64,000 nt of DNA. Source: Rhodovulum tesquicola. GTDB taxonomy: Bacteria > Pseudomonadota > Alphaproteobacteria > Rhodobacterales > Rhodobacteraceae. Within the stretch, counting starts at the first letter, position 1, and each line of letters opens with the position of its first letter. Both the position numbers and the translations under genes were made by a program. Under the pieces are notes generated by a model. That model ran no database searches. It was not told the origin of the DNA and was given only the letters and a program-made list of their open reading frames with translations. The stretch is from contig NZ_JAMYDV010000001.1 in assembly GCF_024128855.1 (NCBI RefSeq), positions 290,972 through 354,971 on the forward strand, given 5' to 3'. Below, one piece after another: positions 43,315-55,000 of this stretch.

Positions 43315-44319
43315 CTACTGCGCTTCCGCGATGGCAGAGCGGAACGCCTCGACGATCTCGGGGCCGACCTTGGCAGCCCAGGCGTCAAACGCAGGTTGCG
43401 TCGCCGTGCGGAAGGCATCCAGCTGCTCGGGGGTCAGTTCGGTGACCTCCATCCCCTTTTCGCGCAGGAAGTCGATGCCGCTGGCGGTGCCGTCGCGGGT
43501 GATCTGGCGCTGATATTCCATCGCCTCGATGGCGGCGGTCCGCAGCTTGTCCTGCATCCCGGCATCATAGCTGTCCCACTTGGCCTTCGAGATGCCAAGG
43601 AAGATCGGGTCATAGGAATAATGCCAGGTCGTCAGGTATTTCTGCATCTCGTAGACCTGCTGCGGGATGATGACCGCGCCGATCGGGTTTTCCTGCCCGT
43701 CGACCACGCCCTGTTGCAGCGCGGTCAGAGTTTCCGACCACTGCATCTGCTGCGGATTGGCGCCCAGCGCGTTCATCACGTCGATATACATCGGCCCCGC
43801 GACGCGCATGTTCAGCCCCTTCATGTCGTCGGGGCTGGTGATCGGGCGGGTGTTGTTGGTGATCTCGCGAAAGCCGTTCTCGCCCCAGGCCAGCACGACG
43901 ATGCCCTTTTCCAGAAGGATGTCCGCCATCATCTGGCCGGGCGCGCCCTGCGTGGTCGCGTCGACCTCGTCATAGGAGGAATAGAGATAGGGCAGCGAGA
44001 ACACCGCCATTTCGGGCACCAGCGGCGTGACGTTGATCGCCGAGGTCAGCACCAGGTCCAGCGCGCCGCGGCCGATCATCTCGGCCTGCTTCATCTGGTC
44101 GCCGCCCGAAAGCTGGGCATTGGGGAAGACCCGCACCGAGATGTCGCCGCCGGTCGCCTCGGAGATCAGTTCGCCGAACTTCTCGGCGCCCTTGTGCCAG
44201 GTGGTGGTGTCGCCGACATTGTGCGACAGCCGCAGCGTCTCGGCCGAGGCCGTGCCCAGCATCATCGCGCCCGCGACCAGGGCGGCGAACGCGCCCCTGC
44301 CCAGAGTGATCGCCTTCAT
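43315..44319 (-). CDS. dctP: TRAP substrate-binding protein (DctP type)
   Basis: Periplasmic binding protein of 334 residues. Signal peptide ends LGTASA before ETLRLSHN. The core has WHKGAEKFGELISEATGG, VFPNAQLSGGDQMKQAEMIG and the carboxylate-binding segment GLNMRVAGPMY with its conserved arginine, then QMQWSETLTALQQGVVDGQE. The best guess is a C4-dicarboxylate or sugar acid. First gene of its unit; GAGGAG lies seven bases before the ATG. Confidence 0.92.
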   Translation of the reverse strand: MKAITLGRGAFAALVAGAMMLGTASAETLRLSHNVGDTTTWHKGAEKFGELISEATGGDISVRVFPNAQLSGGDQMKQAEMIGRGALDLVLTSAINVTPLVPEMAVFSLPYLYSSYDEVDATTQGAPGQMMADILLEKGIVVLAWGENGFREITNNTRPITSPDDMKGLNMRVAGPMYIDVMNALGANPQQMQWSETLTALQQGVVDGQENPIGAVIIPQQVYEMQKYLTTWHYSYDPIFLGISKAKWDSYDAGMQDKLRTAAIEAMEYQRQITRDGTASGIDFLREKGMEVTELTPEQLDAFRTATQPAFDAWAAKVGPEIVEAFRSAIAEAQ

Positions 44320-44453
44320 GGAACTCCTCCGTCTTGTCCGTTCGCCCTTGCCGGGCGGATTCTGCGAGGCACGCCACGCCGCCCCGTGGCCGGTATCAAG
44401 ACCAGATGCAAGGCCCGGGCACAAGACGCGATGCGCCTTGCATCCCGCCGATG

Positions 44454-45404
44454 TCAGAACGGAAAGGCAACGCCCAGTTGCAGGTATCGCGTCTCGAAAT
44501 CGCCGTTACGTTCCAGATAGACCCCCAGATTGGCCATGCCGCCCCCCTGCATCTGGCGCGCAAGGCCCAGGCCCAAGACCGCGGTATTGGCCTCGGGATA
44601 GCGGTCGGGAATATTCGCCAGCTGGTCGGAAAACAGGGTGAACGCGTTCCCCGGCGCAAAGCCCGTCACCAGCGCCGAGGGCCGTTGCGGCGGGCGTTTC
44701 CCGAACTCGTGCACCAGCGCGACAAAGGCCCATGGGGTGATCGTCCGGCCCTGCCCGATCGCGACCTCGCCCGAAACGTCGATCCCGTAGAACAGGCTCC
44801 GGCTGACCCGGGTCTCCCGGTCGAGCATCGTGGCGAATTGCGTATGCGCCTCCTGCGTCAGGCCAAGGATCTGGCCGCCGCCGAAATGGCCCACGCTCAG
44901 CCCCGGCTGGCGGACCAGCGGGGCATGGATCCGCGCGTGGATCTCGACCATGTGGCCGTCCCATCGGTCGATATTGCCCAGAAAGCTGTTGCGGAACCGC
45001 TGGCCGCTGACGCTGAAGCCGACCTGCGCGACATAAGTCTCGCGGATCTGGAACAGATCGACACCGAACCCCAGGCTGTCGGCGCGAAGATCCTGAAAAA
45101 TCTGCTGATACTCGACATCGGACCGCCCGGCCGCAAGGCGGAACACCAGGCGCCGGTCGTCCCGCGGGCGGGTCATCAGGGCAAGATCGACCCCCGTCAG
45201 CGTGACCTCGGCATCCGTGGCAAGCGCCGTGTTGCGCGGATCGGTTGCCGCGCCAAGGCCCCGGAATGTCAGCGCCCGCTCCTGCCCCGCGGCCAGATCC
45301 TGCACCCCCAGCGCCGGACCCGCCAGCCAGTCCGGCCCGGCGCGCGCAGGGGCCGCGCAGGCCATGCCGAAAGCGACAAGAACGGCCGGGAAAATGCGGA
45401 TCAT
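44454..45404 (-). CDS. Outer-membrane beta-barrel-like protein
   Basis: 316 residues, no family name found. Sec signal peptide (MIRIFPAVLVAFGMACAAPA, cleaved after ARA). The rest alternates short polar and hydrophobic stretches as in barrel strands (YVAQVGFSVSGQRF, TPWAFVALVHEFG, TAVLGLGLARQM), and the last residues LQLGVAFPF end in Phe, the usual mark for insertion by BamA. It resembles autotransporter-type barrels without a passenger. AAAGGA is eight bases upstream. Divergent from the giant two-gene operon, sharing a 245-base regulatory gap, so a working link is possible but unproven. Confidence 0.7.
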   Translation of the reverse strand: MIRIFPAVLVAFGMACAAPARAGPDWLAGPALGVQDLAAGQERALTFRGLGAATDPRNTALATDAEVTLTGVDLALMTRPRDDRRLVFRLAAGRSDVEYQQIFQDLRADSLGFGVDLFQIRETYVAQVGFSVSGQRFRNSFLGNIDRWDGHMVEIHARIHAPLVRQPGLSVGHFGGGQILGLTQEAHTQFATMLDRETRVSRSLFYGIDVSGEVAIGQGRTITPWAFVALVHEFGKRPPQRPSALVTGFAPGNAFTLFSDQLANIPDRYPEANTAVLGLGLARQMQGGGMANLGVYLERNGDFETRYLQLGVAFPF

Positions 45405-45442
45405 TGCGGCGGTCCTTTCCGGGCGCAAGGGAGCGGGCAACT

Positions 45443-45473
45443 CCCTTGACTTGTGCCAAGGGCTCCGTATCCT
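45443..45473 (+). promoter_or_regulatory. Candidate promoter and overlapping operator of the giant operon
   Basis: TTGACT, 16 bases, TATCCT, about 175 bases before the first giant gene. The -35 box lies within the dyad CCCTTG-N8-CAAGGG (45443-45462), so a repressor or activator at the dyad would meet polymerase directly. It is one of the best sigma70-type promoters in the window. Confidence 0.6.
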
Positions 45474-45649
45474 TTCCATAGATTGTTCCTCGCAGGCCGA
45501 ATTCGCAAGATAATTGCGTCTTTGGGGGGATTGACGACACGCCCGCAAAGGGCGGGGCGCGTGCTTTTCCTGTTGCCCAGGTTTCCTGTCCGTCACACCT
45601 GCCCCGGATGCCGGTCCGCCGCGCCCCGGGCCTTCGAGGGAGGGCGAAG

Positions 45650-48600
45650 GTGAAGCTCGCGGTCGCCTTCTGGGAACAACGTGCCCCCAAATCCTATTTC
45701 TACCTGCTGACGCCGGACGGGGTCGTGCCGCGGACGGGGGGCTGGTTCGGGATCTTCATCCATACCCCCGCGCCGCAGGATACCACGCGGCTGGCCTATC
45801 TCTCGCATAACCTCAAGATGCTCCAGAACCCGATGCTCTACTTCGTGCAGAGCTTCGTCTTCTTCGAGACCGGGCTGGGCGAGGGCGAGATCAAGGATAT
45901 CGTCGCGGGACTCGAAGCCTGTGACTGGTCCGCCATCGGCGCGGCATCGCTGGCCTGGGTGCCCGACACCGCGCCGGTCGCCGCCCTGCCGATGGTGCCG
46001 CTTGTCGACCGCCGGACCAAACGCTTCGCCGTTCTGCTGGACGCGCCCGAGACCCGCCCGCTGGTCCTGCTGGAGGACGGCGCGCAACCGGCCTCGCTGC
46101 GGCTGGCGGCCGGGGCGCGCGCGAAGATCGAGGTAGACGCCAACGCCGCCGATGACGGCCTCGTGCTGAGTTGCGACGCCGGTTTCGGCCTGCTGCGCGG
46201 CACGCCCAAGGGCAAGCCCGCGCCGCCCCTGTTCCGCGTGCCGCCCGGCACCGCGGTCCAGATCGACGCGCAGGGCGCCGCGGCGGGCTGCCTGCGGGCG
46301 GTGGGCGCGCTGGCCATGCCGGTTTCCGATCTTGTGGTCGGGTTCCGCTACGAGCTTGGCGCGCGCGGGCCGCTGGCCGCTCCGGCGCTGAACGCGCCCG
46401 ACGGGCTGGACGGGCATGCGGCCACGCTCTGCCTCTCGCCCAACGCGGTGCTCGACCCCGCGCGCAGCGGGTTCGCGCTGGACCCGGCCGGGGCGGGGTT
46501 CGCGTCGGCCTTCCGCACCCGGGGCGGCGGCACCATCGCCCTTGCCCCCGATCCCGGGGGCGGCAGTCGGCTTGTCTTCAACCGCGGCAACGGGGCCATG
46601 CGCTACCTCACGCTTGACGGCCCGTTCGTCGCTTCGCCGCCCCCGGGGGCGGGCGACAGCGCGTTCCTGTGCGGGCTGTCGGGCGTCGAATACATCGCGC
46701 TGGAGGCGGGCGACCGCATGGCCTTTTCCGCCGGTCAGCCCGCCGCGATCACCGTCTCGCCCGGCAGCGCCGACCCGGTCTTTGCCGCGGATCCGGCCGG
46801 GGCCGCGACCACCGCGCAGATGACGATCCGCGCCGACACGGCCCCCCGCGCCTATGTCAGCGAACCCGACAATTCGCCCTTCTTCGCCCCCGGATCGGCG
46901 GGGTCCGATCCGCTTCAACTGGGCTATCTGCCGCTCAGCCGGATCGCGCTGGCCCCGGGCGCGGCCTCGGCCTTCTTTCCCGCCCTGCCCTACGCGGCGA
47001 TGCCGGGGCTCGGCGCCGCGCAGGATCCCGCGCTGGTCCGCGCGTTCGAGCTGCACCACCTCAACCCCGCGCGCCGCGCCGCGATCGCCGCCGCGGCGAC
47101 GGGACAGGCCGCCACGATGGCCGGGGCCACCACCTGCGCGGTGACGCCGCAGGGCCACAAGGCGACGTTCCGGAACGGGCAATGGACCGCGCTTGACGTG
47201 GCCGCGATGCAGGGCCCCGAGACCCAGGTCGCGATCCGGTTCGAGGCAGACCCGGGCAAGGCGCTGCCCGATGCCTTGCAGGACGCGTTCCTGACCAACC
47301 AGCAATTCGTGGTGATGACGCAGGACCGCGGCAATCTCGGCCGCTTCACCCCGAAAATCCGGATGAGCGGCTGGGAATTCGACCTGGATCTGTCGGTCAA
47401 CACCACGATCGGCAGCTATCGCAACGTGCTGATCTTCAAGTCGGCCAGCGCCTCGCTCGCGCAACTGGCCGCCACGCCGGACCTCTGGACCGGAACCGCG
47501 GCCTTCAACAGCGAGGCCGATCCCGAGGGCGCCTATCTCTCGGCCTGGCTGACCGCCTATCTGGACGAGGCACGCCGGATCCATGACGGCGGGCGCGGCG
47601 TGGCAAGCCTTGGCGCCTTCTGCGCGTTGATCGACGATCCGGACTGGAACGGGGTGCTGGCGCTGAACGTGGGCGTCGATCCCGCCGCCCTCGCCCCCGA
47701 GATCGAGGCGCTGCTGGCCGGCATCGACGACAGCCTGTTCGCCGCGCATCATATCGGCAACCTCGTCAACCATGTGGCCCCCAAGGCAGGCGGCGACTTC
47801 GCGCTGAACAGTTCGGTCTTCGGGCTGATCCGCTATACCGACCCGGCCTATCGCGGGGCGCAGGACGACATCGCCTATCTGCCCACGCCGGACGATTTCG
47901 ATTTCCGCGTGCTGACGCTGGAAGCGGTGTTCGAGGATGCGCGGCTGACGCATTTCTCGAACCGCTCGCTGATCGTCGCGAACCGGCTGTTCGGCGACCG
48001 GGTGCTGGCCGCCGCCCCGGACGGCCAGACCGCCCGCAACACGCTGATACTGATCGGCACCTACAGGACGACGAACGGCGTTCCCAGCTACACCTTCGCC
48101 ACCGCGCCGGGCAGCGCGGGCCAGTTCTTCCTGTCCGGCAATGCGCTGGACCGCGTGACCGTGACAAAGGCCACGATGGCGGTCACATCGCAGCCCGGCG
48201 CGGGTTATGTCGCGCGGTTCGGGATGTGGGGCAGTCTCGGCCTGCTGGCGGACCCGGCTTTCGACCTTCTGTCCTTCGAACGGCTGGCCTTCCAGAACCT
48301 CGCCATCGAGATGCGCCTGACCCCCGCCCCCGCGCAGCCCCCGGGCGGCAAGACCGTGTTCGACCGCAGCTTTGCCTTCCGCACCGACGGGCTGGTATTC
48401 GAGGATCTGGGGCTCAGGCAGATCGACGCCGGGCAGGCCGCGGACACGGATGAAAACCTCGTGCGCACCGGCTCGCTGCTGGCGGCCTTTCCGCTCCGGA
48501 TCAAGGGCTTCCGCTCGGGCGCGGCGACCGCCCCGCCCGAAAGCCTTGGCTACCGGGTGCTGCACACCACCGCCCCCGCGGGCGTGTCGGCGGCCGATCT

Positions 48601-49033
48601 GGATAGCGGGCCATGGCACGCGCTGGCCTTCGAGATGACGCTTGGCGCAAGCGGCGCGCTGGCGGGCAAGGCGGTGATCGCGGCCGAATTGCTGCTGGCC
48701 TGGCAACCCGATGGCGCAGGGCAGCCCGATATCGCGCCGCTTTTCCGGCTGTCGGGACCGGACGGCATCGCGCTGAGCTTCGACATCGAGGGCGTGGTGA
48801 AATTCGGCGCGCGGGACGTTCTGCTGAACCGGATCCGGCGCAGCGACGCCTCGCCCGAGTCCGACCTGTTCGTGATGATCTTCGAAAGCATCGGGCTGTC
48901 GGTGCTGATGCTGTCCTTCCCGCCCGCGGGCACCACCAATGTCTACCTGATGGGCGGGACCAGCACGGGCGAGGCGGTCAATCCGATCCTGGGCTGGGTC
49001 GGCGGCTACCAGGCGCGCGAGGCGGGCAAATGA
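45650..49033 (+). CDS. Giant hypothetical protein 1 (1127 residues)
   Basis: No family recognised. The GTG start (MKLAVAFWEQRAPKSYFY) is chosen because GGGAGG stands six bases before it; an ATG 14 codons upstream has no ribosome site. There is no signal peptide, no convincing membrane helix, few cysteines (about seven), and much Ala, Gly, Pro and Leu. Long parts look like beta strands with turns. Two more structured spots are SGWEFDLDLSVNTTIGSYRN (about 583-602) and the C-terminal VNPILGWVGGYQ. Codon choice matches the neighbours, so it is not a recent arrival. Its TGA overlaps the ATG of the second giant gene, a sign of strict co-production. Confidence 0.85.
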   Translation: MKLAVAFWEQRAPKSYFYLLTPDGVVPRTGGWFGIFIHTPAPQDTTRLAYLSHNLKMLQNPMLYFVQSFVFFETGLGEGEIKDIVAGLEACDWSAIGAASLAWVPDTAPVAALPMVPLVDRRTKRFAVLLDAPETRPLVLLEDGAQPASLRLAAGARAKIEVDANAADDGLVLSCDAGFGLLRGTPKGKPAPPLFRVPPGTAVQIDAQGAAAGCLRAVGALAMPVSDLVVGFRYELGARGPLAAPALNAPDGLDGHAATLCLSPNAVLDPARSGFALDPAGAGFASAFRTRGGGTIALAPDPGGGSRLVFNRGNGAMRYLTLDGPFVASPPPGAGDSAFLCGLSGVEYIALEAGDRMAFSAGQPAAITVSPGSADPVFAADPAGAATTAQMTIRADTAPRAYVSEPDNSPFFAPGSAGSDPLQLGYLPLSRIALAPGAASAFFPALPYAAMPGLGAAQDPALVRAFELHHLNPARRAAIAAAATGQAATMAGATTCAVTPQGHKATFRNGQWTALDVAAMQGPETQVAIRFEADPGKALPDALQDAFLTNQQFVVMTQDRGNLGRFTPKIRMSGWEFDLDLSVNTTIGSYRNVLIFKSASASLAQLAATPDLWTGTAAFNSEADPEGAYLSAWLTAYLDEARRIHDGGRGVASLGAFCALIDDPDWNGVLALNVGVDPAALAPEIEALLAGIDDSLFAAHHIGNLVNHVAPKAGGDFALNSSVFGLIRYTDPAYRGAQDDIAYLPTPDDFDFRVLTLEAVFEDARLTHFSNRSLIVANRLFGDRVLAAAPDGQTARNTLILIGTYRTTNGVPSYTFATAPGSAGQFFLSGNALDRVTVTKATMAVTSQPGAGYVARFGMWGSLGLLADPAFDLLSFERLAFQNLAIEMRLTPAPAQPPGGKTVFDRSFAFRTDGLVFEDLGLRQIDAGQAADTDENLVRTGSLLAAFPLRIKGFRSGAATAPPESLGYRVLHTTAPAGVSAADLDSGPWHALAFEMTLGASGALAGKAVIAAELLLAWQPDGAGQPDIAPLFRLSGPDGIALSFDIEGVVKFGARDVLLNRIRRSDASPESDLFVMIFESIGLSVLMLSFPPAGTTNVYLMGGTSTGEAVNPILGWVGGYQAREAGK

Positions 49034-52000
49034 GCACGGGGTTCGAGGACGACATCCGGGCCGCGATCCAGACCGGCCGCGCGCTCGCGCTGGATTTCGA
49101 CAGGCTCATCAAGATCGCCAAGGATCCCAAGGCCGAGAAAACCGAGGTCGAGGTCACGCTGGGGCTGGAGCTGTCCTCGGTCTACCAGCTTGCCGGGATC
49201 GTGCAGGGCGCCGATCTGCTGGGCCTGCTGCCCCCCGGCCTGCTGCCACCCCCCGCCCCGCAACCGCACACGCCCTATGTCACGCTTGAAACGGTCACGA
49301 TCACGCTGTTGACCAGGACCAGGACCATCGGCGCTGTGACCTGCGCGCTTGGCTTCGGGGCCAAGTCCGGCACGGCCTTCGACGGGTTGCACTGGACCAT
49401 CGCCCGGATCGGGACCGAAAACTTTACGGTCGGGATCACCGGGCTGAATGTGGGCCTCGACAAGCCGACCGGCCCCGACCGCAGCCTGATCGCAAGCTCG
49501 GCGGGCGCGGTCGATATCGCGAAACTGGCCCTCGACGTGACCGGCAGCTATCCCGACGGCCGGATCGAGATCGCCCAGCCCGCAGGCAAGACGCTGGTGC
49601 TGGCCGATTTCCTGACGGATTTCGGGCTGCACGCGCAGGATTTCCTGAACAGCCTCACGCTGAAGGATCTGGATTTCGTAGTCGTGGTGCCGACGAAATC
49701 GGGCTCGATCAAGGCCAAGCTGGTCACCCAGACCGGCGCGGCGCTGGTGCTGGTGCAGGGCGACGGCGCCAGGGCGCTGCTGTCCCTGGCCGAGGCCAGC
49801 CTTGACTGCGCCTATTCCGCGACCCGGACCGATGTCGCGATCAAGGGCCAGTTCCTGGTGATGGAGGCGCTGAGCTTCGACATCGCCGCCAGCTACAAGG
49901 ACGACCGCCAGAAACCCAAGGGCAAGGCGGCGGCCCCGGGCAGCACCTGGGTCTTTGCCGGTGCGATCAACGTGGCCGATACATGGCAACGCCTGCATCC
50001 CGGCCAGACGCCGCCGCCCCTGCCGCTGATCGGGATCGCCGATCTGGCCGAACTGTTCGTGCCCGGCAGCGCCGCCCGCCTCCCCGACGAGATCGGCCAT
50101 CTGTCGGTCGCCGAGCTTTCTGCCCGCTACACCCGCGACGGTCAGGGCGCCACGGCCTACCGGCTCAAGGGCGCGTTCGACGGCACATGGCAACTGGCGG
50201 GCGGACTCCGCGCAACCCTGTCCATCGACCTGACCGAGAAGCACAAGCTGTTCACCGCCACGTTCGACATGGACGGCTTCCATTTCGACCTCTCGCTTGA
50301 CCTGACCGAGGGCAAGGACGCGCAACAGGCCTATACCATCCGCGCCCGCATCGACGCGATCATCGACCGCCAACCGCTCAAGATCGCCGGCAGCTATGAC
50401 AGCACCGGCAAGCTGGCGCTGACGCTGGAGGCCGAGGTGAACCTTGCGATGATGATCGCCTGGTTCGTCGGCTCGGCCACCGGACAACGCTACTACGTCG
50501 TGCCCGAACCTTGGGACGACATCCTCAAACAGATCAGGCTGCCCAAGGACCTCGCGCTTGCGATGGATACCAAGACCGGCGCGGTCACGCTGACGCTGGG
50601 CCAGATCGGCCTCGATTTCCTCGCCTTCAGGATCGACGGCATCTCGCTGGTCTATACCCGCGCGGCGGCCACGGGCGGCAAGAGCGGGATCACCATCGAA
50701 CTGACCGGCCGGCTGCCCGGCGGCAGCGCGCTCGCCTGGGATCCCGCGACCGAAACCCCGCCCGAGATCCCCGGAAAGGGCGGCGCGCTGGTCGAGATCC
50801 GCACCGCCGCCGCGGGCCAGCATTTCGCCTTCGACACCGTGCCCAGCGGTATCGCCGATGCCGTCGGGACGGTCGGCAAGTCGCTGGCCGCCTCGTCCTG
50901 GACCGGCCCGCCCGCGCTTATGCATTTCGACCCGAACGCGGGCTGGCTGTTCGCGGCGCATGCCCGGATCCTCGGCCAGGCCGACCTCGAATTCGTGTTC
51001 AACGACCCCGACATCTACGGCGTCCTGATCACTGTCACCAAGGGCAAGAACGACAAGCTGAACGTCCTCGACGGGCTTTATGCCGAGGTGCTCTATCGCA
51101 AGGTCACCGACGCGGTCGGCGTCTACGAGGGCACGCTGACCCTTCCGAAAAGCATCCAGAGCATCAATTTCGGCGCGTTCGAGATGACGCTGCCGTCCTT
51201 CTACCTCGCGATCTACACCAATGGCGATTTCAAGATCGACGTGGGCTTCCCCCATGACCTCGATTTCTCGAAATCCCTGTCGCTGACGGTCGAGATCTAT
51301 TCGGGCGCGGCCGGGTTCTACTACGCGAAACTCGACGGGCTCGACCCCAAGGGCCTGCCGCAGGTGCCACAGGACAAGGGCATCTTCAGCCCGGTCACCG
51401 AGATCGGCATCGGGCTTCAGGTCGGCATCCAGAAGGGGTTCGAAAGCGGGCCGCTCAGCGCGCGGTTCGCGGTGATGGTGCAGGGCCTGTTCCAGGGCAC
51501 CTTCGCCACCTATCACGACTTCGCCAGCGGCCAGACGGACGAGTTCTACGACGTGCGCGCGACGGTCGCGGTCTTCGGCCAGCTTGTCGGGGCGATCGAC
51601 TTCGCCATCATCAAGGCCACGCTCGAAGTCCGGATCTTCGTGCGCGCCGACATGCGCATCATCGCGCATCGCGCGACCGAGGTTGCCTTTGCCGCGGGCG
51701 TCGATGTCCGGGTGACGGTGGTCATCAACCTGTTCCTGTTCCGGATCTCGATCCACCTGTCGTTCAGCATGGTGGTCCACGGCTCGGCGACATTCGGACA
51801 GGATACCCATGCCCTCTGGGACGATGCGTTGACGCTGGAAATGTTCGCCCTGTCCGGCACCGCCCCGCCCCCCGTCTGGCAGCCGGTCGCGCCGACCGGC
51901 GGGCCGGTGCCGCTGACCGTATATGTCCTTCCGGCCCTCAGCGCGGGGCTGGACTATACCGACGCCGCCCACGCCACGGATCGCTGGATCCAGGTCGCCC

Positions 52001-55000
52001 AGCTTGCGCTGTCGAACCCCATGGCAGCCCCCGGAACCGCCGATGCGGGGGACGGCTCCTACGCCGCCTTCCTGACCGGGCTCATGCGCTGGGGCCTGTT
52101 CGCGGCCTCGGGGCAGGCGCAGCCGGGCGGTGCCGCGGCCGACCAGTCGGTGGTGGACAAGACCACCGTCACGCGCGACGACATCGCCGCGCTGCTGGCC
52201 ACGCTCGCCCGTGGCGACCGGCCCGGCCTGGCCGAGATCCAGGCCCTGTTCAAGGCCGGGTTCGAAACCCGCATCGGCAAGCCGACGACACCCGCCGACG
52301 GCCAGACGCTGGGCGTGGGCTTCTTCCCCGCCCTGCCCGGCATGAAAATCACCCTAACGCTCGGCACCGGGCCCGCGGTTCCCTTGGAACAGACCCCGCG
52401 CGGGACCGCCTCCCCGACCGGGCCGCTGCCGTCCCGAGCGCTGGCCCACCTGGGCGAACCGCTTCCGGCAACCCCGCCCTCCGCGCCGGTCGAGGAGGTG
52501 TTGGCCGACTACGTCACGGTTGCCCTGCGCGCCGGGCTGCAACAGGCCCATGACGCGACCGAGCTGTTCCCCGAAGCCGGGCCGTCCCCGCAGATCGCCG
52601 CGATCCTGTCCCGCCTGTCCCCCGCCCTTGCCGGGATCTCGGGCCTGACCTCGCGCTTCATGCTGCATGGCACGCGCCAGCCCGCGGCGGACGGTTCGCT
52701 ACACCCGCTTTACGCGCTGACGGGCCAGCAGGCGGTTCTGGGCGCGGGCGACATGGCGGCCGATACGCTTGTCCTCGGCGTCGGCCTGCCCGCCGCCGAC
52801 CAGGCGCTGTGGAATGTCCGGATCGAGGGCGGCGGCGAGAGCCTCGCCTTTTCCAGCGCCGATGCCGAACCGCTGGTCAAGGCACCCGCCGCGCTGCCCG
52901 CCGCGCCGGATCTGCCCGACCCGAAACCCGCGCTCACGCTCCAGCCCGCCTTCGATATCAGGCCGCTGCGCTTTGCCCTGCCCGCCGGGATCGCCGCGAC
53001 CGGCGGCGGAACCGTCTGGCGCCTGCCGCCCGCCCTGACCGACCTGCTCTCGCGCGCCCCCACCGCGGCCTTCGGGCTGTTCACGCTGCCCGATGGCGAC
53101 CCCGAGGCCGAGGGCACCCCGGTTCCCGCCGCCGATTTCGACTGGGCGCTCGCCCTCGATTTCGACGTCGCGCGGATCCCGCTGCCCGGCGCGGCCGATC
53201 CGAAATCGCCCGAATACCTTGGCAACACCTATGCGCTGGCCAGCGTGAACCAGAAGGGGCTGGCCCTGCTGCAACGGCTGATTGCCGATCTGTCGGCCCC
53301 GACGCCCACGGCCCGCGTCTCGGCGCTGCGGCTGGGCTATCGCACCGGCCCGGCGGGGCAGGCGGCAAGCCTGACGCTGGGGGATATCGACTTCACCGAT
53401 ACCTTCCTCGTGCAAAGCAATTTCTCGACCGAGACGCGCCCGCCGCAGGTCGTCATGGCGCTGGAAAGCGCGGGCGCCGCGCCCCCCGATCCAAAACAGG
53501 CCCTTGGCTTTCTCGGCAAGCTCTGGAGCGGGGGCGTGACCAATTCGGGCGGCTATTTCCTCTGCCATGCGGGCGACGGAAGCGGCCTGCCCGCGGCGCT
53601 GTTCGGATCCGGCGGGCGGGCCACGCTGACGCTGGTGATCGGGCTCGTACATCCGGGCACGGGGCCCGTGCCACTCGCCCCCTATGTCAACGCGGTGCTG
53701 GGCAGCGGCCTGACGCCCGGCGACGCCCTGTTCGTCGCGTCCGACAGCCTGAACGATGCGCATCCGCTGACCCTGCCCGGCCAACTGGCCATCCAGCTTA
53801 CGCGCAGCAGGCCCGCCGAGCCCGGCGCCGCCGATCTGGGCGCGGCGCTGGACCAGCTTTACAACCTCTACGCGGGCCGGATCACGGCCATCGACGGCAC
53901 GCCCCTGCCCGATGGCGAGGCAACGGTCTTCGGCCCCGACAAGGCCGCGCAGGATGGCGATGATCTGGTCTATCGCCACAGCTTCCCGCTGGTGCCCCAT
54001 GCGGGCAACCTGCATGCCGTGGCCGATGGCGGCGCGCTGCCCGAGGCGGACAACCCCTATGCCGCGATGGGCAAGCGCGTCGATCTCGGCCTTGCCCGCG
54101 TCGATCTGTTCGGCAATCTCTGGGCGGGCTACGACGATGGCGGCACGCTGTCGCCTGCCTATGACGATCCGCTGATCGCCCCGACCCGGCTGCCCTATCT
54201 GTCCTTCAGCTATGCCTTCGAGGGCGGGAAGACGCCCCGTCTGGTGGTGACACCCGTCCTGACCCCGCCGGTCTACCCGGCAGGCGAACCCGCGCAGCAA
54301 CGCAGATCGGCCGACCTCGCGGCCTATGCCGCCGCGTATTACCAGATCGCCGCGATCGAGGGCCGCGAACAGGTTTCGCTGACGCTCGCCACCAGCCTCG
54401 TGCCCGGCGCGGCGCTGCCGGTCGAGGCCGCGACGCTCGCCGCGAACCTGCTGACCGCCTACAAGGCGATCCTCGCCGCCCCCATCCTGACCGCGCCGCC
54501 CGCCGCGCCGCCGCCCGAACAGGTGCTGACCCCCCTTTCGGCGGCCATCGACGTAAAGGGGCTGGCCCCCGACCTCGCGCTGCCCCTGACCGCCAGCCTG
54601 ACCATCGCGCGGTCCGGCCCCTTTGCCCCGGACGTGCCCGCCGACAGCGCGGTGCGCAGCGTCACCGTCCCGCTGCCGCCCCGCACCGATGCGGCGGGCG
54701 CACAGGGTCAACCCGCCGCGCCGCTCTCGCTCGATGCGTTCAAGGCGGGGTTCAACGCCGCCTTCGCCGCACAGGACCGGGTTCTGGCCGCCGGGGCCAA
54801 CCGCACGGCCAGTTCCGCCGACAGCGGCCGCCAGCTCTGGGTGCTGCGCTACGGCAAGACCGGGATCGCGCCGCGTTTCGACACCGCCACGCCGCCCGCC
54901 TGTTTCGCCCCGCGCCCGCTGTCCAACCGGCTGATCTCGCGCAATGTGCAGGTCCCGACGCTTGCCGCCGACGGCACGCTGTCGCCGCCCCCGGGCACGC

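Noticed and set aside
45593-48706. Minus-strand open frame of 1037 codons antisense to giant gene 1
   Set aside because: Same reasoning; Arg/Gly/Gln-rich shadow.
52258-52270. GGGTTCGAAACCC resembling a tRNA T-arm
   Set aside because: Lies inside giant gene 2 with no acceptor stem or anticodon arm around it.
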